Source: CBDFLA01 sp965248915 (lineage in GTDB: Bacteria; Pseudomonadota; Alphaproteobacteria; M2410). Taken from it: a stretch of DNA of 64,000 bases. The notes under the pieces are model-generated. The model was not told the DNA's origin. It did no database searches and was given only the letters and a program-made list of their open reading frames with translations. The number at the start of each line of letters is the position of its first letter. Position 1 is the first letter of the stretch. The stretch covers positions 186,001 to 250,000 of the forward strand of contig OZ252216.1 of the NCBI GenBank assembly GCA_965248915.1. The letters are read 5' to 3'. Both the position numbers and the translations under genes were made by a program. Shown piece after piece: positions 16,731 through 24,963 of the stretch.

Positions 16731-17921
16731 ATGAGTGATTTGGAGGCATTTCGCCAAGAGACGAGAAATTGGCTCGAGGAAAACTGCCCACCATCAATGC
16801 GCACGCCTATGACATCCGAAGAGGATGCCGTCTGGGGTGGACGCAAAGAAACCTATGCCAACCCGGAAGCAAAACTCTGGCTGGATCGCATGGGTGCCAT
16901 GGGGTGGACAGCCCCGACCTGGCCAAAGGAGTATGGCGGTGGTGGCTTAACCAGCGAAGAAGCGCGTGTCCTTGGCCAAGAACTGGGGCGCATCGAAGCG
17001 CGTCCTGCTCTTGCAAGTTTTGGCCTTTGGATGTTGGGTCCGGTGCTCATCGAATATGGCACCGAAGAACAAAAGAAAGAGCACCTCCCGCCGATCGTGC
17101 GTGGTGAATTACGCTGGTGCCAGGGATACTCAGAACCTGGTGCTGGATCAGATCTCGCAGGCCTTCAGACAAGGGCTATCCTTGAGGGAGACGAGTATGT
17201 GGTGAATGGTCAGAAGGTGTGGACTTCCTATGCAGATAAAGCAGACTGCATCTTCTGTTTGGTAAGAACGGATACATCCAAGAAACATGAAGGTATTTCG
17301 TTTTTATTGATTGATATGGATCAACCAGGGATCACAACGAAACCCATCAAACTTATTTCCGGCAATTCGCCATTCTGCGAAACCTTCATCGACGATGCCC
17401 GCGCGCCCCAGCGCAATTTGATCGGCCGTGTAAATGGCGGTTGGGAAATTGCCAAGAAGCTTCTTCAGCACGAGCGCACAAACATCTCAGCCGGCGGTTT
17501 TGGAACCGGCGGTCGGTCGACGCCCATGGAAGAGGTGGCCAAAGAATACCTCGGACAAGAAGGTGGCAAGATCGCTGATACCATTAAGCGAAGTGATATT
17601 GTGAAACAAAAGATGTTGGAACGCGCATTTGGGTTGACCTTGAAACGCATGCAAGATGAATCGAAAGCCGGCGAAGTTTCTGCCGTGTCATCGATCATTA
17701 AATATGTTGCAGCCGAAATGAACAAAGACCGTCTCGAACTGATGGTCGAAATTATGGGTCTCCAAGCGCTCGGCTGGGAGGGCGACTATTTCTCAGATGC
17801 CGGACTGGCCACGACCCGTGGCATGTTGCGATCAAAAGCAAATTCCATTGAAGGCGGAACGTCTGAAGTTAACCTCAACGTGGTTGCCAAACGTGTTTTG
17901 GGTCTTCGTGATCATCAGTAA
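16731..17921 (+). CDS. Acyl-CoA dehydrogenase family protein, probable subunit A of a pair
   Basis: A 396-residue flavoprotein of the acyl-CoA dehydrogenase superfamily that would desaturate an acyl-CoA at the alpha-beta position. YSEPGAGSDLAGLQTRA and VWTSYADKADCI are standard flavin and substrate contacts. The C-terminal NSIEGGTSEVNLNVVAKRVLGL places Gly where medium-chain enzymes have the catalytic Glu of EGT, with a Glu one position earlier. It lacks the R-x-FG-x2-I-x2-FQ motif that contacts the neighbouring subunit's FAD, which its downstream partner has. GAGG precedes the ATG. The next gene follows after 32 bp. See the finding on complementary subunits. Confidence 0.88.
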   Translation: MSDLEAFRQETRNWLEENCPPSMRTPMTSEEDAVWGGRKETYANPEAKLWLDRMGAMGWTAPTWPKEYGGGGLTSEEARVLGQELGRIEARPALASFGLWMLGPVLIEYGTEEQKKEHLPPIVRGELRWCQGYSEPGAGSDLAGLQTRAILEGDEYVVNGQKVWTSYADKADCIFCLVRTDTSKKHEGISFLLIDMDQPGITTKPIKLISGNSPFCETFIDDARAPQRNLIGRVNGGWEIAKKLLQHERTNISAGGFGTGGRSTPMEEVAKEYLGQEGGKIADTIKRSDIVKQKMLERAFGLTLKRMQDESKAGEVSAVSSIIKYVAAEMNKDRLELMVEIMGLQALGWEGDYFSDAGLATTRGMLRSKANSIEGGTSEVNLNVVAKRVLGLRDHQ

Positions 17922-17953
17922 AACAACAACAATAGGAAGAATGGAGGAAGCCA

Positions 17954-19093
17954 ATGGGCTTCGTACTGACAGAAGAACAAACGCTTTTGCGCGACTCGGC
18001 GCGTGAGTTTTTAGCTGAAAAGGCGCCAGTGTTGGCCTTTCGCAAACTGCGTGACGAAAAAGATGAAACTGGATTCTCGCGAGCGCTTTGGACCGAAATG
18101 GTCAAGATGGGCTGGGCCGGCATTACCATTCCAGAAACGTACGGCGGTCTTGATTTTGGGTTTCAGGGCTTAACGCTGGTTCTCGAAGAAGCTGGCAAGA
18201 CACTGACCGCATCACCATTGGTCTCAACGGTTTTGCTGGGCGCACAGGCAGTAACATTGGGGGGCAGCGAAGAACAAAAACAAGAGATCTTGCCGAAGGT
18301 TGCCGCCGGAGAACTTCTACTTGCCTTGGCTGTTGATGAAGGGCCGCATTTCGATCCAACAAAAGTCGCCTTAGAAGCAACCGCTCAAGGCGATGGTTTC
18401 GAACTATCTGGATCTAAGACCTTTGTGCTCGATGGTCATGTCGCCGACACACTCATTGTTGTTGCACGGACAAGCGGGAGTGTTGGTGAGAGCAAAGGCC
18501 TATCACTTTTTCTGGTCGATGCAAATGCAGAAGGCGTATCACGAGAACGCCTTGAAATGCTTGACAGCCGAAATGCCGCAGTGGTTCGATTGGACTCGGT
18601 GAAAGTATCAAAAGACGCTGTATTGGGATCGATCGATGGCGGGTTTGATGTGCTCGAGCAAGTGCTTGATCGCGCCGCCATTGGGTTGGCCGCAGAGATG
18701 TTTGGATCGATCTCCACTGTTTTTGGAACGACGCTCGAGTACTTGAAGGAGCGCAAGCAGTTTGGCCAACTCATTGGCAGCTTTCAATCCTTGCAACATC
18801 GCGCCGCTCACATGTACGCCGAAATCGAAATGGCAAAATCTGTGGTGGTCGAGGCTGCTAGCGCTGTCGATGAAGGATCAAACGATGTAGCGTTGCTGGC
18901 AAGCCTAGCCAAAGCGCGGATCAATGACACGTTCAACCTGGTTTCTCGGGAAGGTGTTCAAATGCACGGCGGCATTGGTATGACCGACGAACATGATGTG
19001 GGTTTGTTTTTGAAACGAGCGCGTGTCGCTGAACACACATTTGGCTCATCAGATTATCACCGCGACAGATACGCTCAATTGAATGGGTATTAA
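17954..19093 (+). CDS. Acyl-CoA dehydrogenase family protein, probable subunit B of a pair
   Basis: A 379-residue member of the same superfamily as the gene before it. It has ERKQFGQLIGSFQSLQHR, the FAD-contact motif, and the C-terminal MHGGIGMTDEHDVGLFLKRA. The usual middle motif is degenerate (LALAVDEGPHFDPTKVALEA in place of TEPxxGSD), and the C-terminus FGSSDYHRDR has no EGT-like catalytic block. These are the marks of the partner chain in alpha2beta2 dehydrogenases such as those of steroid side-chain or pimeloyl-CoA degradation. A strong ribosome site (GGAGG, six bases upstream) precedes the ATG. A hairpin follows the stop. Confidence 0.85.
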   Translation: MGFVLTEEQTLLRDSAREFLAEKAPVLAFRKLRDEKDETGFSRALWTEMVKMGWAGITIPETYGGLDFGFQGLTLVLEEAGKTLTASPLVSTVLLGAQAVTLGGSEEQKQEILPKVAAGELLLALAVDEGPHFDPTKVALEATAQGDGFELSGSKTFVLDGHVADTLIVVARTSGSVGESKGLSLFLVDANAEGVSRERLEMLDSRNAAVVRLDSVKVSKDAVLGSIDGGFDVLEQVLDRAAIGLAAEMFGSISTVFGTTLEYLKERKQFGQLIGSFQSLQHRAAHMYAEIEMAKSVVVEAASAVDEGSNDVALLASLAKARINDTFNLVSREGVQMHGGIGMTDEHDVGLFLKRARVAEHTFGSSDYHRDRYAQLNGY

Positions 19094-19100
19094 GAATGGT

Positions 19101-19161
19101 GAGGCAGGTGGCGGGGAACCACCTGCCTCGATACCTGACGTCTCGGGGGGGGCGGACGTCA
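19101..19161. repeat. Tandem inverted repeats after the acyl-CoA dehydrogenase pair
   Basis: Two hairpins stand side by side between convergent genes. The first pairs 19101-19111 with 19119-19129 (GAGGCAGGTGG with CCACCTGCCTC, a perfect 11-bp stem). The second pairs TGACGTC at 19136-19142 with GACGTCA at 19155-19161, and its loop holds eight consecutive G at 19145-19152. Neither is followed by a clear T-tract on either strand, so they are not classical intrinsic terminators. They may stop or stabilise the transcripts converging here. Confidence 0.6.
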
Positions 19162-19324
19162 CTTTCGGCAGTATGTTATTACTGACTCGATAAGCGGCTT
19201 TCGAATGGACGGGATGAACGCCGCTGAATAAACAATATAGGAATGAGCCCGGACTTGGGAAGTCACACACATTCACAAACGCGTGACGGTAGTTATCACG
19301 ATGGCGTGAAACGAACATGTCCAT

Positions 19325-19777
19325 TTAACGATCACGCACCTTGGCATTGATGATGGTGTTGTGGAAATTTACGACGGTCTCTTCGCAAACGCCAATCGAC
19401 GTAAGATCTGCGAGAGTTTCATCGTAGGTGTCTTGATAAGATGCCTCAAGCGTTGCCAATTCTTCTTCGGTTCCACCGGCATTTTTATAGAAGGCGATCA
19501 TGTCTTCCAAGCGATCTTCGGCATCAATTTCGAGCAATTGCGTATATCGCTTTGCACTAATCTCAAGGATCACGCGTGTCCTGGTGTCTGCATCGCTATC
19601 GATGAGGGGCATACAAACATCCGCAACAGCAAAAGCCTTGCCGGCATTACTCATTTGATCCGAGAATTTCTCAAGATCTTTGTTGGTCCAAGGAGTTGAT
19701 GTTCCTTGGCTACATGCACTGAGGCCGCCGTACAATGCGAACAGCACCACTGCGTCTCGAATTCTCCGATTGCCCAT
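19325..19777 (-). CDS. Hypothetical lipoprotein
   Basis: The 150-residue product starts with a lipoprotein signal (MGNRRIRDAVVLFALYGGLS followed by AC), with the acylated Cys near residue 22. The mature part is acidic and helical with two further cysteines (DVCMPLIDSD and SIGVCEETV) that could form a disulfide in the periplasm. I do not recognise the family. It is convergent with the dehydrogenase pair and lies in the same orientation as gcrA, but a strong terminator between them means it has its own promoter. Confidence 0.65.
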   Translation of the reverse strand: MGNRRIRDAVVLFALYGGLSACSQGTSTPWTNKDLEKFSDQMSNAGKAFAVADVCMPLIDSDADTRTRVILEISAKRYTQLLEIDAEDRLEDMIAFYKNAGGTEEELATLEASYQDTYDETLADLTSIGVCEETVVNFHNTIINAKVRDR

Positions 19778-20129
19778 ATGTATCCCCTTGTCGCGTGATC
19801 AAGCGAACTCTATCAGCTTGTTGAGAGACCTCAAAGAGCTTGCATATTTTGGCAATTTTGACCCATAACCATGGGTGTCAGGCACGGCAGTCGATCGCTT
19901 TTTCACACGAGTACAAGGCATCCATTTGGCTTCGGTCTTGGGCATTATTGAAACCCTGCGCGGGCATGCAAGAGATGACCCGAAGTCCAAGACGAATTTT
20001 TTGGTGTGATGCAAGAGCAAGCGGAACGAATGGGGCGTCTCGTTGATGACCTTAGTTCTCACGAAAAAGCGAAGGCCCTCAAAATCATTTGAGGGCCATC
20101 CAGAGTTCTTGAAGGTCTCCAACAACAAA
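19778..20129. other. Intergenic region between the lipoprotein gene and gcrA
   Basis: 352 bp without a convincing gene. It contains the gcrA terminator (20062-20097) and presumably the promoter of the lipoprotein gene. Open frames here run through the terminator hairpin, have no recognisable similarity and lack ribosome sites. Confidence 0.6.
20062..20097 (-). terminator. Rho-independent terminator of gcrA
   Basis: A perfect 10-bp stem (20074-20083 with 20088-20097, GGCCCTCAAA against TTTGAGGGCC) closes a four-base loop. Read on the minus strand it is followed by TTCGCTTTTTCG, a short U-rich tail. It lies about 33 bp past the gcrA stop. Confidence 0.85.
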
Positions 20130-20570
20130 TTAGCCTGTGGCGCGGCGACGATCCCGACGGCTTTGTGCCGGTTGGTAAGCTAGGCGCGCGTGAGCGCTGC
20201 AATACGGTGACCCCGCCGTTGTATTGTTTCCACAAAAATGAAATTCATTTGAACCCGGATCGCCAATAGGCCAACGACACATCGACGAACTCAATGTCAT
20301 GACGGTTGCAAACTCACCATTTTCAAGTGTGGCCTCCTCGATGATTTCAGGTTCGCTCACCACGGGTTTTGGCTGCGGCTTTGGGATAGTCGCGCGTCTT
20401 GGCCGATCAACCCGGCTGGTTGTGGCGCGTCCAGACAGTCCCAAACGGTGAACTTTGCCAATCACAGCATTTCGGGTTACATCGCCCATTGTGCGGGCAA
20501 TTTGGCTGGCGCTGAGGCCCTCGGCCCAGAGCTTTTTCAGTTGTTCGACCCGATCTTCGGTCCAAGCCAT
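20130..20570 (-). CDS. gcrA: GcrA cell-cycle regulator
   Basis: GcrA is an alphaproteobacterial co-activator that binds sigma-70 RNA polymerase and recognises promoters carrying CcrM-methylated GANTC sites, driving S-phase genes. The N-terminal helix-turn-helix reads MAWTEDRVEQLKKLWAEGLS, then ASQIARTMGDVTRNAVIGKV. A Pro/Arg linker follows, and the C-terminal sigma-binding part holds CRWPIGDPG, FHFCG and GSPYCSAHARLAY. Start 20570 is fixed by GGAGA six bases upstream; a frame extension to 20711 would be unrelated to GcrA. At 146 residues it is slightly shorter than the Caulobacter protein. It is divergent from the ABC permease; the upstream region has DnaA boxes and ends downstream in a terminator. 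Confidence 0.95.
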   Translation of the reverse strand: MAWTEDRVEQLKKLWAEGLSASQIARTMGDVTRNAVIGKVHRLGLSGRATTSRVDRPRRATIPKPQPKPVVSEPEIIEEATLENGEFATVMTLSSSMCRWPIGDPGSNEFHFCGNNTTAGSPYCSAHARLAYQPAQSRRDRRRATG

Positions 20571-20647
20571 ATTCGTCTCCGTAATGCGGCCCCGAAAGGG
20601 GCGAATTTGGTTCGTGGGGGCTCGAGAGCAAATGCACGCTTTCAGAG

Positions 20648-20812
20648 TTATCCACAAGATGTCGTGGGTGTGATCGCATTTTATACAAGATAGTCCATTA
20701 TCCAAGCTCAAATTGACCGGATTCTGGAAAGTCGGGCGCCTTGCGAGACTTATTCACATGGAGTATTCCTGATGCCTCCAAGCGATCTGCGGATCAGCTG
20801 ACTCTATCCACA
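20648..20812. promoter_or_regulatory. gcrA upstream region with DnaA boxes and GANTC sites
   Basis: Three DnaA-box-like 9-mers lie in one orientation between gcrA and the divergent permease: TTATCCACA at 20648-20656, TTATTCACA at 20750-20758 (both match TTATNCACA exactly) and CTATCCACA at 20804-20812 (one mismatch). CcrM-type GANTC sites occur at 20720-20724 (GATTC) and 20800-20804 (GACTC), the latter touching the third box. In Caulobacter, DnaA activates gcrA transcription; the arrangement here suggests the same control. The first box is 78 bp from the gcrA start codon. Confidence 0.7.
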
Positions 20813-20862
20813 AGCAAAAAAATTTCTGTCGGCAAGGCAATAAACGCGCCCAAAGGAAACCA

Positions 20863-21684
20863 ATGACAACGAATGAAGCGATAGCAAACAGAATTGCGCC
20901 CGGAACACGACACTTCGGACGCGTCAATTGGCTCGGGCTGCTGACCCTTTACACAAAAGAGATCCAAAGATTTTTGAAAATCTGGGGGCAGACGATTGCA
21001 GGTCCGGCAGTCACATCACTCTTGTTCTTGATCATCTTCAATCTGGCCATCGGACAATACCGGCCATCGATTGGTGGCATATCTTTCGCAGCCTTTGTCG
21101 CACCTGGGTTGGTTATGATGACGGTACTACAGCAAGCTTTTGCCAATACGGCTTCATCGCTGCTGGGATCCAAAATTCAGGGAAACTTGGTGGACTATTT
21201 GATGCCGCCGCTTTCCCCAGGAGAATTGGCGACCGGCTATGCTCTCGGGGGCATCACACGCGGCGTGGTGGTTGCTCTTAGTACCGCGGTTCTTATTTGG
21301 CCGTTCGCGCGCTTTGGTATTCATAACCCCTTTGCCATCCTCTTTTTCGCCATCGGTGCGTCTTGCATGCTGGCTCTCACCGGCTTGCTCGCGGGAATCT
21401 GGGCGGACAAGTGGGATCACATGTCAACGATAACAAACTTCATCATTCAGCCCTTGTCGCTTCTGTCTGGGACCTTCTACTCGGTGAGCCGCCTACCCGA
21501 GCCATGGTTTCAGATTAGCCAGTTTAACCCTTTCTTCTACCTAATTGACGGATTTAGATATGGGTTCACCGGCAATGCGGAAAGTAATCTCTTCATCGGG
21601 GCTACCATGGTGATTGTCGTCAATTTGGTTCTATGGGTCCTTTGTCTCTCGATTTTGAGAAGAGGTTACAAATTGAAGGCGTAG
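20863..21684 (+). CDS. ABC-2 type transporter permease
   Basis: A 273-residue inner-membrane permease with six predicted helices. The segment QPLSLLSGTFYSVSRLP and the later NPFFYLIDGFRYGFTG are the conserved extracellular loop of the ABC-2 exporter family (YadH-like). It would work with a separate ATP-binding subunit, but none is adjacent, so its partner must be encoded elsewhere. The substrate is unknown; relatives export polysaccharide, drugs or lipids. The gene is divergent from gcrA and ends before a strong terminator, so it is probably monocistronic. Confidence 0.88.
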   Translation: MTTNEAIANRIAPGTRHFGRVNWLGLLTLYTKEIQRFLKIWGQTIAGPAVTSLLFLIIFNLAIGQYRPSIGGISFAAFVAPGLVMMTVLQQAFANTASSLLGSKIQGNLVDYLMPPLSPGELATGYALGGITRGVVVALSTAVLIWPFARFGIHNPFAILFFAIGASCMLALTGLLAGIWADKWDHMSTITNFIIQPLSLLSGTFYSVSRLPEPWFQISQFNPFFYLIDGFRYGFTGNAESNLFIGATMVIVVNLVLWVLCLSILRRGYKLKA

Positions 21685-21733
21685 ACAAACAAATTGACAC
21701 GCAATGCTGCGGGCCTAGAATTGTCGGCCTAAT

Positions 21734-21775
21734 GAACCGCCGACCGGCAATCCGGAGTGGCGGTTCGGCTTTTTT
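21734..21775 (+). terminator. Rho-independent terminator after the ABC permease
   Basis: GAACCGCC at 21734-21741 pairs with GGCGGTTC at 21759-21766, followed by GGCTTTTTT. It separates the permease from the arginine genes. Confidence 0.85.
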
Positions 21776-21838
21776 GAAGACCTCTAGGCACCCCCATCCG
21801 ATACTCCCGCCTGGAGAAAACCTCGATGGAGAAAACTG

Positions 21839-23017
21839 GTGATTTCTGCAGTCATGCCGACATACGGCGGTGCCGATTATGGATTCGAACGCGGTGAAGG
21901 TTGCTACCTCTTCAATCGCGATGGTGAGAGTTACTTGGATTTTGGATCAGGCATCGCGGTCAATGCCCTTGGTCATTGCCACCCGCATTTGCTCGCCGCT
22001 CTAACCGAGCAGGCGGGCAAATTGTGGCACACCTCCAACATGTTCAAGATCCCCAGCCAAGAACGACTGGCCGAGCGTTTGACAGAAGCGACATTTGCTG
22101 ACACGGCGTTCTTTACCAATTCTGGCGTCGAAGCCATCGAGTGCTCCATCAAAATGGCGAGGAAGTACCACGCGACCAACGGGCATCCTGAGAAGTATCG
22201 CCTCATCACATTTGAAGGGGCTTTCCATGGACGTTCCCTCGCGGCGATTGCTGCCGGAGGTCAACAAAAGTACTTGGATGGCTTTGGCCCAAAAGTTGAA
22301 GGATTTGATCAGGTTCCTTTCGCAGATGTCAAAGCGGTAAAGGCGGCGATCACTGAGGAAACGGCTGGAATCTTGATGGAGCCCGTGCAAGGCGAAGGCG
22401 GTATTCGTCCGGTGCCTTTCGAGATCATGCGTCAGTTGCGCCAGATTTGCGATGACAATGATATGCTTCTCATTTTGGATGAGGTTCAATCCGGGATTGG
22501 GCGTACTGGAAAACTGTTTGCACATGAATGGTCAGACATCGAACCGGACATCATGGCGATCGCAAAGGGTATCGGAGGTGGATTCCCGATGGGGGCCTGT
22601 CTTGCGACCGAGGGAGCCGCTAAAGGAATGGTCAAAGGCACCCATGGGTCTACATTTGGCGGCAATCCTCTCGCCATGTCCGTCGGGAATGCGGTGCTTG
22701 ATGTCGTCCTTGAGCCGGGTTTTCTCGATCACGTCAATGAGATGTCAAAGCGTTTGCGTCAACAGTTGGCCATGGTCATGGATGCTTATCCGGAGGTTGT
22801 TGAAGAGGTGCGAGGTGAGGGCCTCATGCTCGGCATTAAATGCAAGGTTCCCAATTTGGACATGTTGCAGGCCTTGCGGGATCGTAGAATGCTCACAGTA
22901 GCCGCAGGCGACAATGTCATTCGCTTTTTGCCGCCTCTCATTGTGACCGAATCCGAGTTGGAAGAGGCCATCACAAAACTCGAGGATGCATGTCAGTCAT
23001 TCAAGCAGGACTCATAA
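21839..23017 (+). CDS. argD: Acetylornithine/aspartate aminotransferase family protein (acetylornithine transaminase)
   Basis: A PLP-dependent class III aminotransferase that makes N2-acetylornithine from N-acetylglutamate semialdehyde and glutamate in arginine synthesis. NALGHCHPHL, FTNSGVEAIECSIKMAR, GAFHGRS, LDEVQSGIGRTG and IAKGIGGGFPMGA (Lys243 as Schiff-base lysine) are all present; 392 residues is the normal length. It can also serve as succinyldiaminopimelate aminotransferase in some species. Start GTG 21839 follows GGAG by about eight bases. It is the first gene of argD-argF-hslO, beginning just after a terminator, so its promoter must lie in 21776-21830. Confidence 0.92.
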   Translation: MISAVMPTYGGADYGFERGEGCYLFNRDGESYLDFGSGIAVNALGHCHPHLLAALTEQAGKLWHTSNMFKIPSQERLAERLTEATFADTAFFTNSGVEAIECSIKMARKYHATNGHPEKYRLITFEGAFHGRSLAAIAAGGQQKYLDGFGPKVEGFDQVPFADVKAVKAAITEETAGILMEPVQGEGGIRPVPFEIMRQLRQICDDNDMLLILDEVQSGIGRTGKLFAHEWSDIEPDIMAIAKGIGGGFPMGACLATEGAAKGMVKGTHGSTFGGNPLAMSVGNAVLDVVLEPGFLDHVNEMSKRLRQQLAMVMDAYPEVVEEVRGEGLMLGIKCKVPNLDMLQALRDRRMLTVAAGDNVIRFLPPLIVTESELEEAITKLEDACQSFKQDS

Positions 23018-23027
23018 CAATAAAAAT

Positions 23028-23957
23028 ATGACCGATCTCAAACACTTTCTGGATTTGTCGGACATGGATTCGGCGACGCTCGCGCAGATGTTGGCAGATG
23101 CGCGTCAGCGAAAAGAGGGGCGTCGTGGCCTACCGAAGGGAACGCCCGATCCTGATGCTCCCTTAAAGGGGAGGGTTCTCGCGATGATTTTCGAGAGACC
23201 CTCGACCCGAACCCGTGTCTCCTTTGATGTTGGAATGCGTCAACTTGGTGGGCAAACGATTGTCCTTGGTGCTGATGACTTGCAGCTCGGAAGAGGGGAG
23301 ACCATCGCCGACACCGCGCGCGTACTCTCTCGGTATGTGGATGCCATTATGATCCGCACGGATTCTCATGAGAAACTTCATGAATTGGCTGCTAACTCCA
23401 GCGTTCCCGTGATCAACGGTCTGACCAATGAAACCCATCCGTGTCAACTTATGGCGGACGTGATGACTTTTGAAGAGTCCAAAGGTCCGATACGTGGAAA
23501 GACCGTCGCCTTCTTCGGCGACGCCAACAACAATGTTGCGGCCTCCTTCGTTCATGCCGCTTCCAAGTTTGGGTTTGATTTAAAATTTGCCTGCCCTGCG
23601 GCGTTGTCGCCTGACCAAGATGTCATGGCTTGGGCAGCCCGTGAGGGCGCTCGCGTCACCGTGACCGAAAACGCTGACGATGCGTTGAAAGGTGCGGACT
23701 GTGTCGTGACCGACACCTGGGTCTCCATGGGAGATGCTGACGGTGAAAGTCGGCACAACGTGCTGCAGCCGTACCAAGTTGATGATGTGAAAATGTCGAA
23801 AGCAAATCAGGGAGCAATTTTTATGCATTGTCTTCCTGCACATCGCGGTGAAGAAATGACGGCTGAAGTCATCGAAGGGCCCCAATCAGTCGTTTTCGAC
23901 GAAGCCGAAAATCGAATGCATGTGCAAAAGGCCATTCTGGTGTGGTGCCTGTCCTAA
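23028..23957 (+). CDS. argF: Ornithine carbamoyltransferase
   Basis: Forms citrulline from ornithine and carbamoyl phosphate in the cytoplasm. Carbamoyl-phosphate contacts are PSTRTR (residues 58-63) and HPCQLMADVMT; ornithine contacts are DTWVSMGD and the catalytic Cys of FMHCLPAHRGEEM. The 309 residues fit the family. The start at 23028 lies 10 bases after the argD stop; the in-frame ATG at 22986 is inside argD and is not needed. The TAA stop overlaps the ATG of hslO (TAATG), so the genes are translationally coupled. Confidence 0.95.
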   Translation: MTDLKHFLDLSDMDSATLAQMLADARQRKEGRRGLPKGTPDPDAPLKGRVLAMIFERPSTRTRVSFDVGMRQLGGQTIVLGADDLQLGRGETIADTARVLSRYVDAIMIRTDSHEKLHELAANSSVPVINGLTNETHPCQLMADVMTFEESKGPIRGKTVAFFGDANNNVAASFVHAASKFGFDLKFACPAALSPDQDVMAWAAREGARVTVTENADDALKGADCVVTDTWVSMGDADGESRHNVLQPYQVDDVKMSKANQGAIFMHCLPAHRGEEMTAEVIEGPQSVVFDEAENRMHVQKAILVWCLS

Positions 23958-24889
23958 TGGCTTCGACAGTTCCAACAATGCGCGACGAACATTGTTTGCC
24001 TTTTCAGATCGAGGGTGCTGACGTCCGTGGCCAAATTGTTAAACTGGGATCGGTGGTCGACGAAGTTCTCACTAAACACGAATACCCGCACGAAGTATCT
24101 ATTCTCATCGGTGAGATGCTGACATTGGCGACAATGTTGGGAACTGCCCTAAAATTCCAAGGGCGCATTTCGCTACAAACAAAGAGTGATGGGCCGGTCT
24201 CCATGGCGGTTGCTGACTTCTTTTCGCCAGACACAGTTAGGGCTTATGCGCGCTTTGATGAGGCCGCGCTTGCAAAGGCCCTTCAGGGTGTTGAGGGTGA
24301 TCGCCCGAGTGTATCTGAACTGTGCGGCAAAGGACATTTTGCACTCATCATCGATCAAGGGGATGACACGGAACAGTACCAAGGTATCGTTCCATTGGAA
24401 GGCGGTACTATCTCAGAGTGCGCCCAGACTTACTTCCAGCAGTCCGAGCAACTTGCAACTTCTGTGAAGGCGTCTGTTTCCAAGATCATGAACGGTCAAG
24501 ACGATGGTGCAGAAGAGAGTTGGCGGGCCGGGGCGATCATGATTCAACACACGCCGAGGCCAAAGGAAAAGAGAGCTCCGGAAGAAGAAGCACCATCGGA
24601 GATTTGGAACCGTGTGAACATTCTATTGGAAACCGTTGAAGATCATGAACTGCTCGACCCAACATTGCCTCCAGAGGAAGTGTTGTACCGGCTGTACCAT
24701 GAAGACGGGGTGCGTGTTTACGATGCGCACGATTTGAAAGCCGGGTGTTCCTGTGATGAAGAGCGCGTCACGACCATGCTCAAAGGGTTTTCAGAAACTG
24801 AGAGATCCGACATGGCCAACGATGGCGGCATCGAAGTGCGGTGTGAATTCTGTAACCACCTTTATTTGGTCGAAGAAACAAAGCTCTGA
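23957..24889 (+). CDS. hslO: Hsp33 redox-regulated chaperone
   Basis: A cytoplasmic holdase chaperone switched on by oxidative unfolding. The N-terminal domain begins MASTVPTMRDEHCLPFQIEG. The C-terminal zinc switch has the expected four cysteines as CSCDEERV and CEFCNHLY (CxC and CxxC). The length of 310 residues is typical. It starts on the last base of the argF stop codon, giving the argD-argF-hslO operon known from other Alphaproteobacteria. The link of an oxidative-stress chaperone to arginine synthesis is conserved in position, though not explained functionally. Confidence 0.93.
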   Translation: MASTVPTMRDEHCLPFQIEGADVRGQIVKLGSVVDEVLTKHEYPHEVSILIGEMLTLATMLGTALKFQGRISLQTKSDGPVSMAVADFFSPDTVRAYARFDEAALAKALQGVEGDRPSVSELCGKGHFALIIDQGDDTEQYQGIVPLEGGTISECAQTYFQQSEQLATSVKASVSKIMNGQDDGAEESWRAGAIMIQHTPRPKEKRAPEEEAPSEIWNRVNILLETVEDHELLDPTLPPEEVLYRLYHEDGVRVYDAHDLKAGCSCDEERVTTMLKGFSETERSDMANDGGIEVRCEFCNHLYLVEETKL

Positions 24890-24963
24890 TTTTGAGGCTG
24901 GAGGTCTTATCTCTGCCATCATTGGAGACTACCAAAGCCCCAGTTTCAGAAAGGGAAAAATCC

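Noticed and set aside
19799..20128. A 109-codon minus-strand frame between gcrA and the lipoprotein gene
   Set aside because: It runs through the perfect gcrA terminator hairpin, has no ribosome site and no recognisable similarity.
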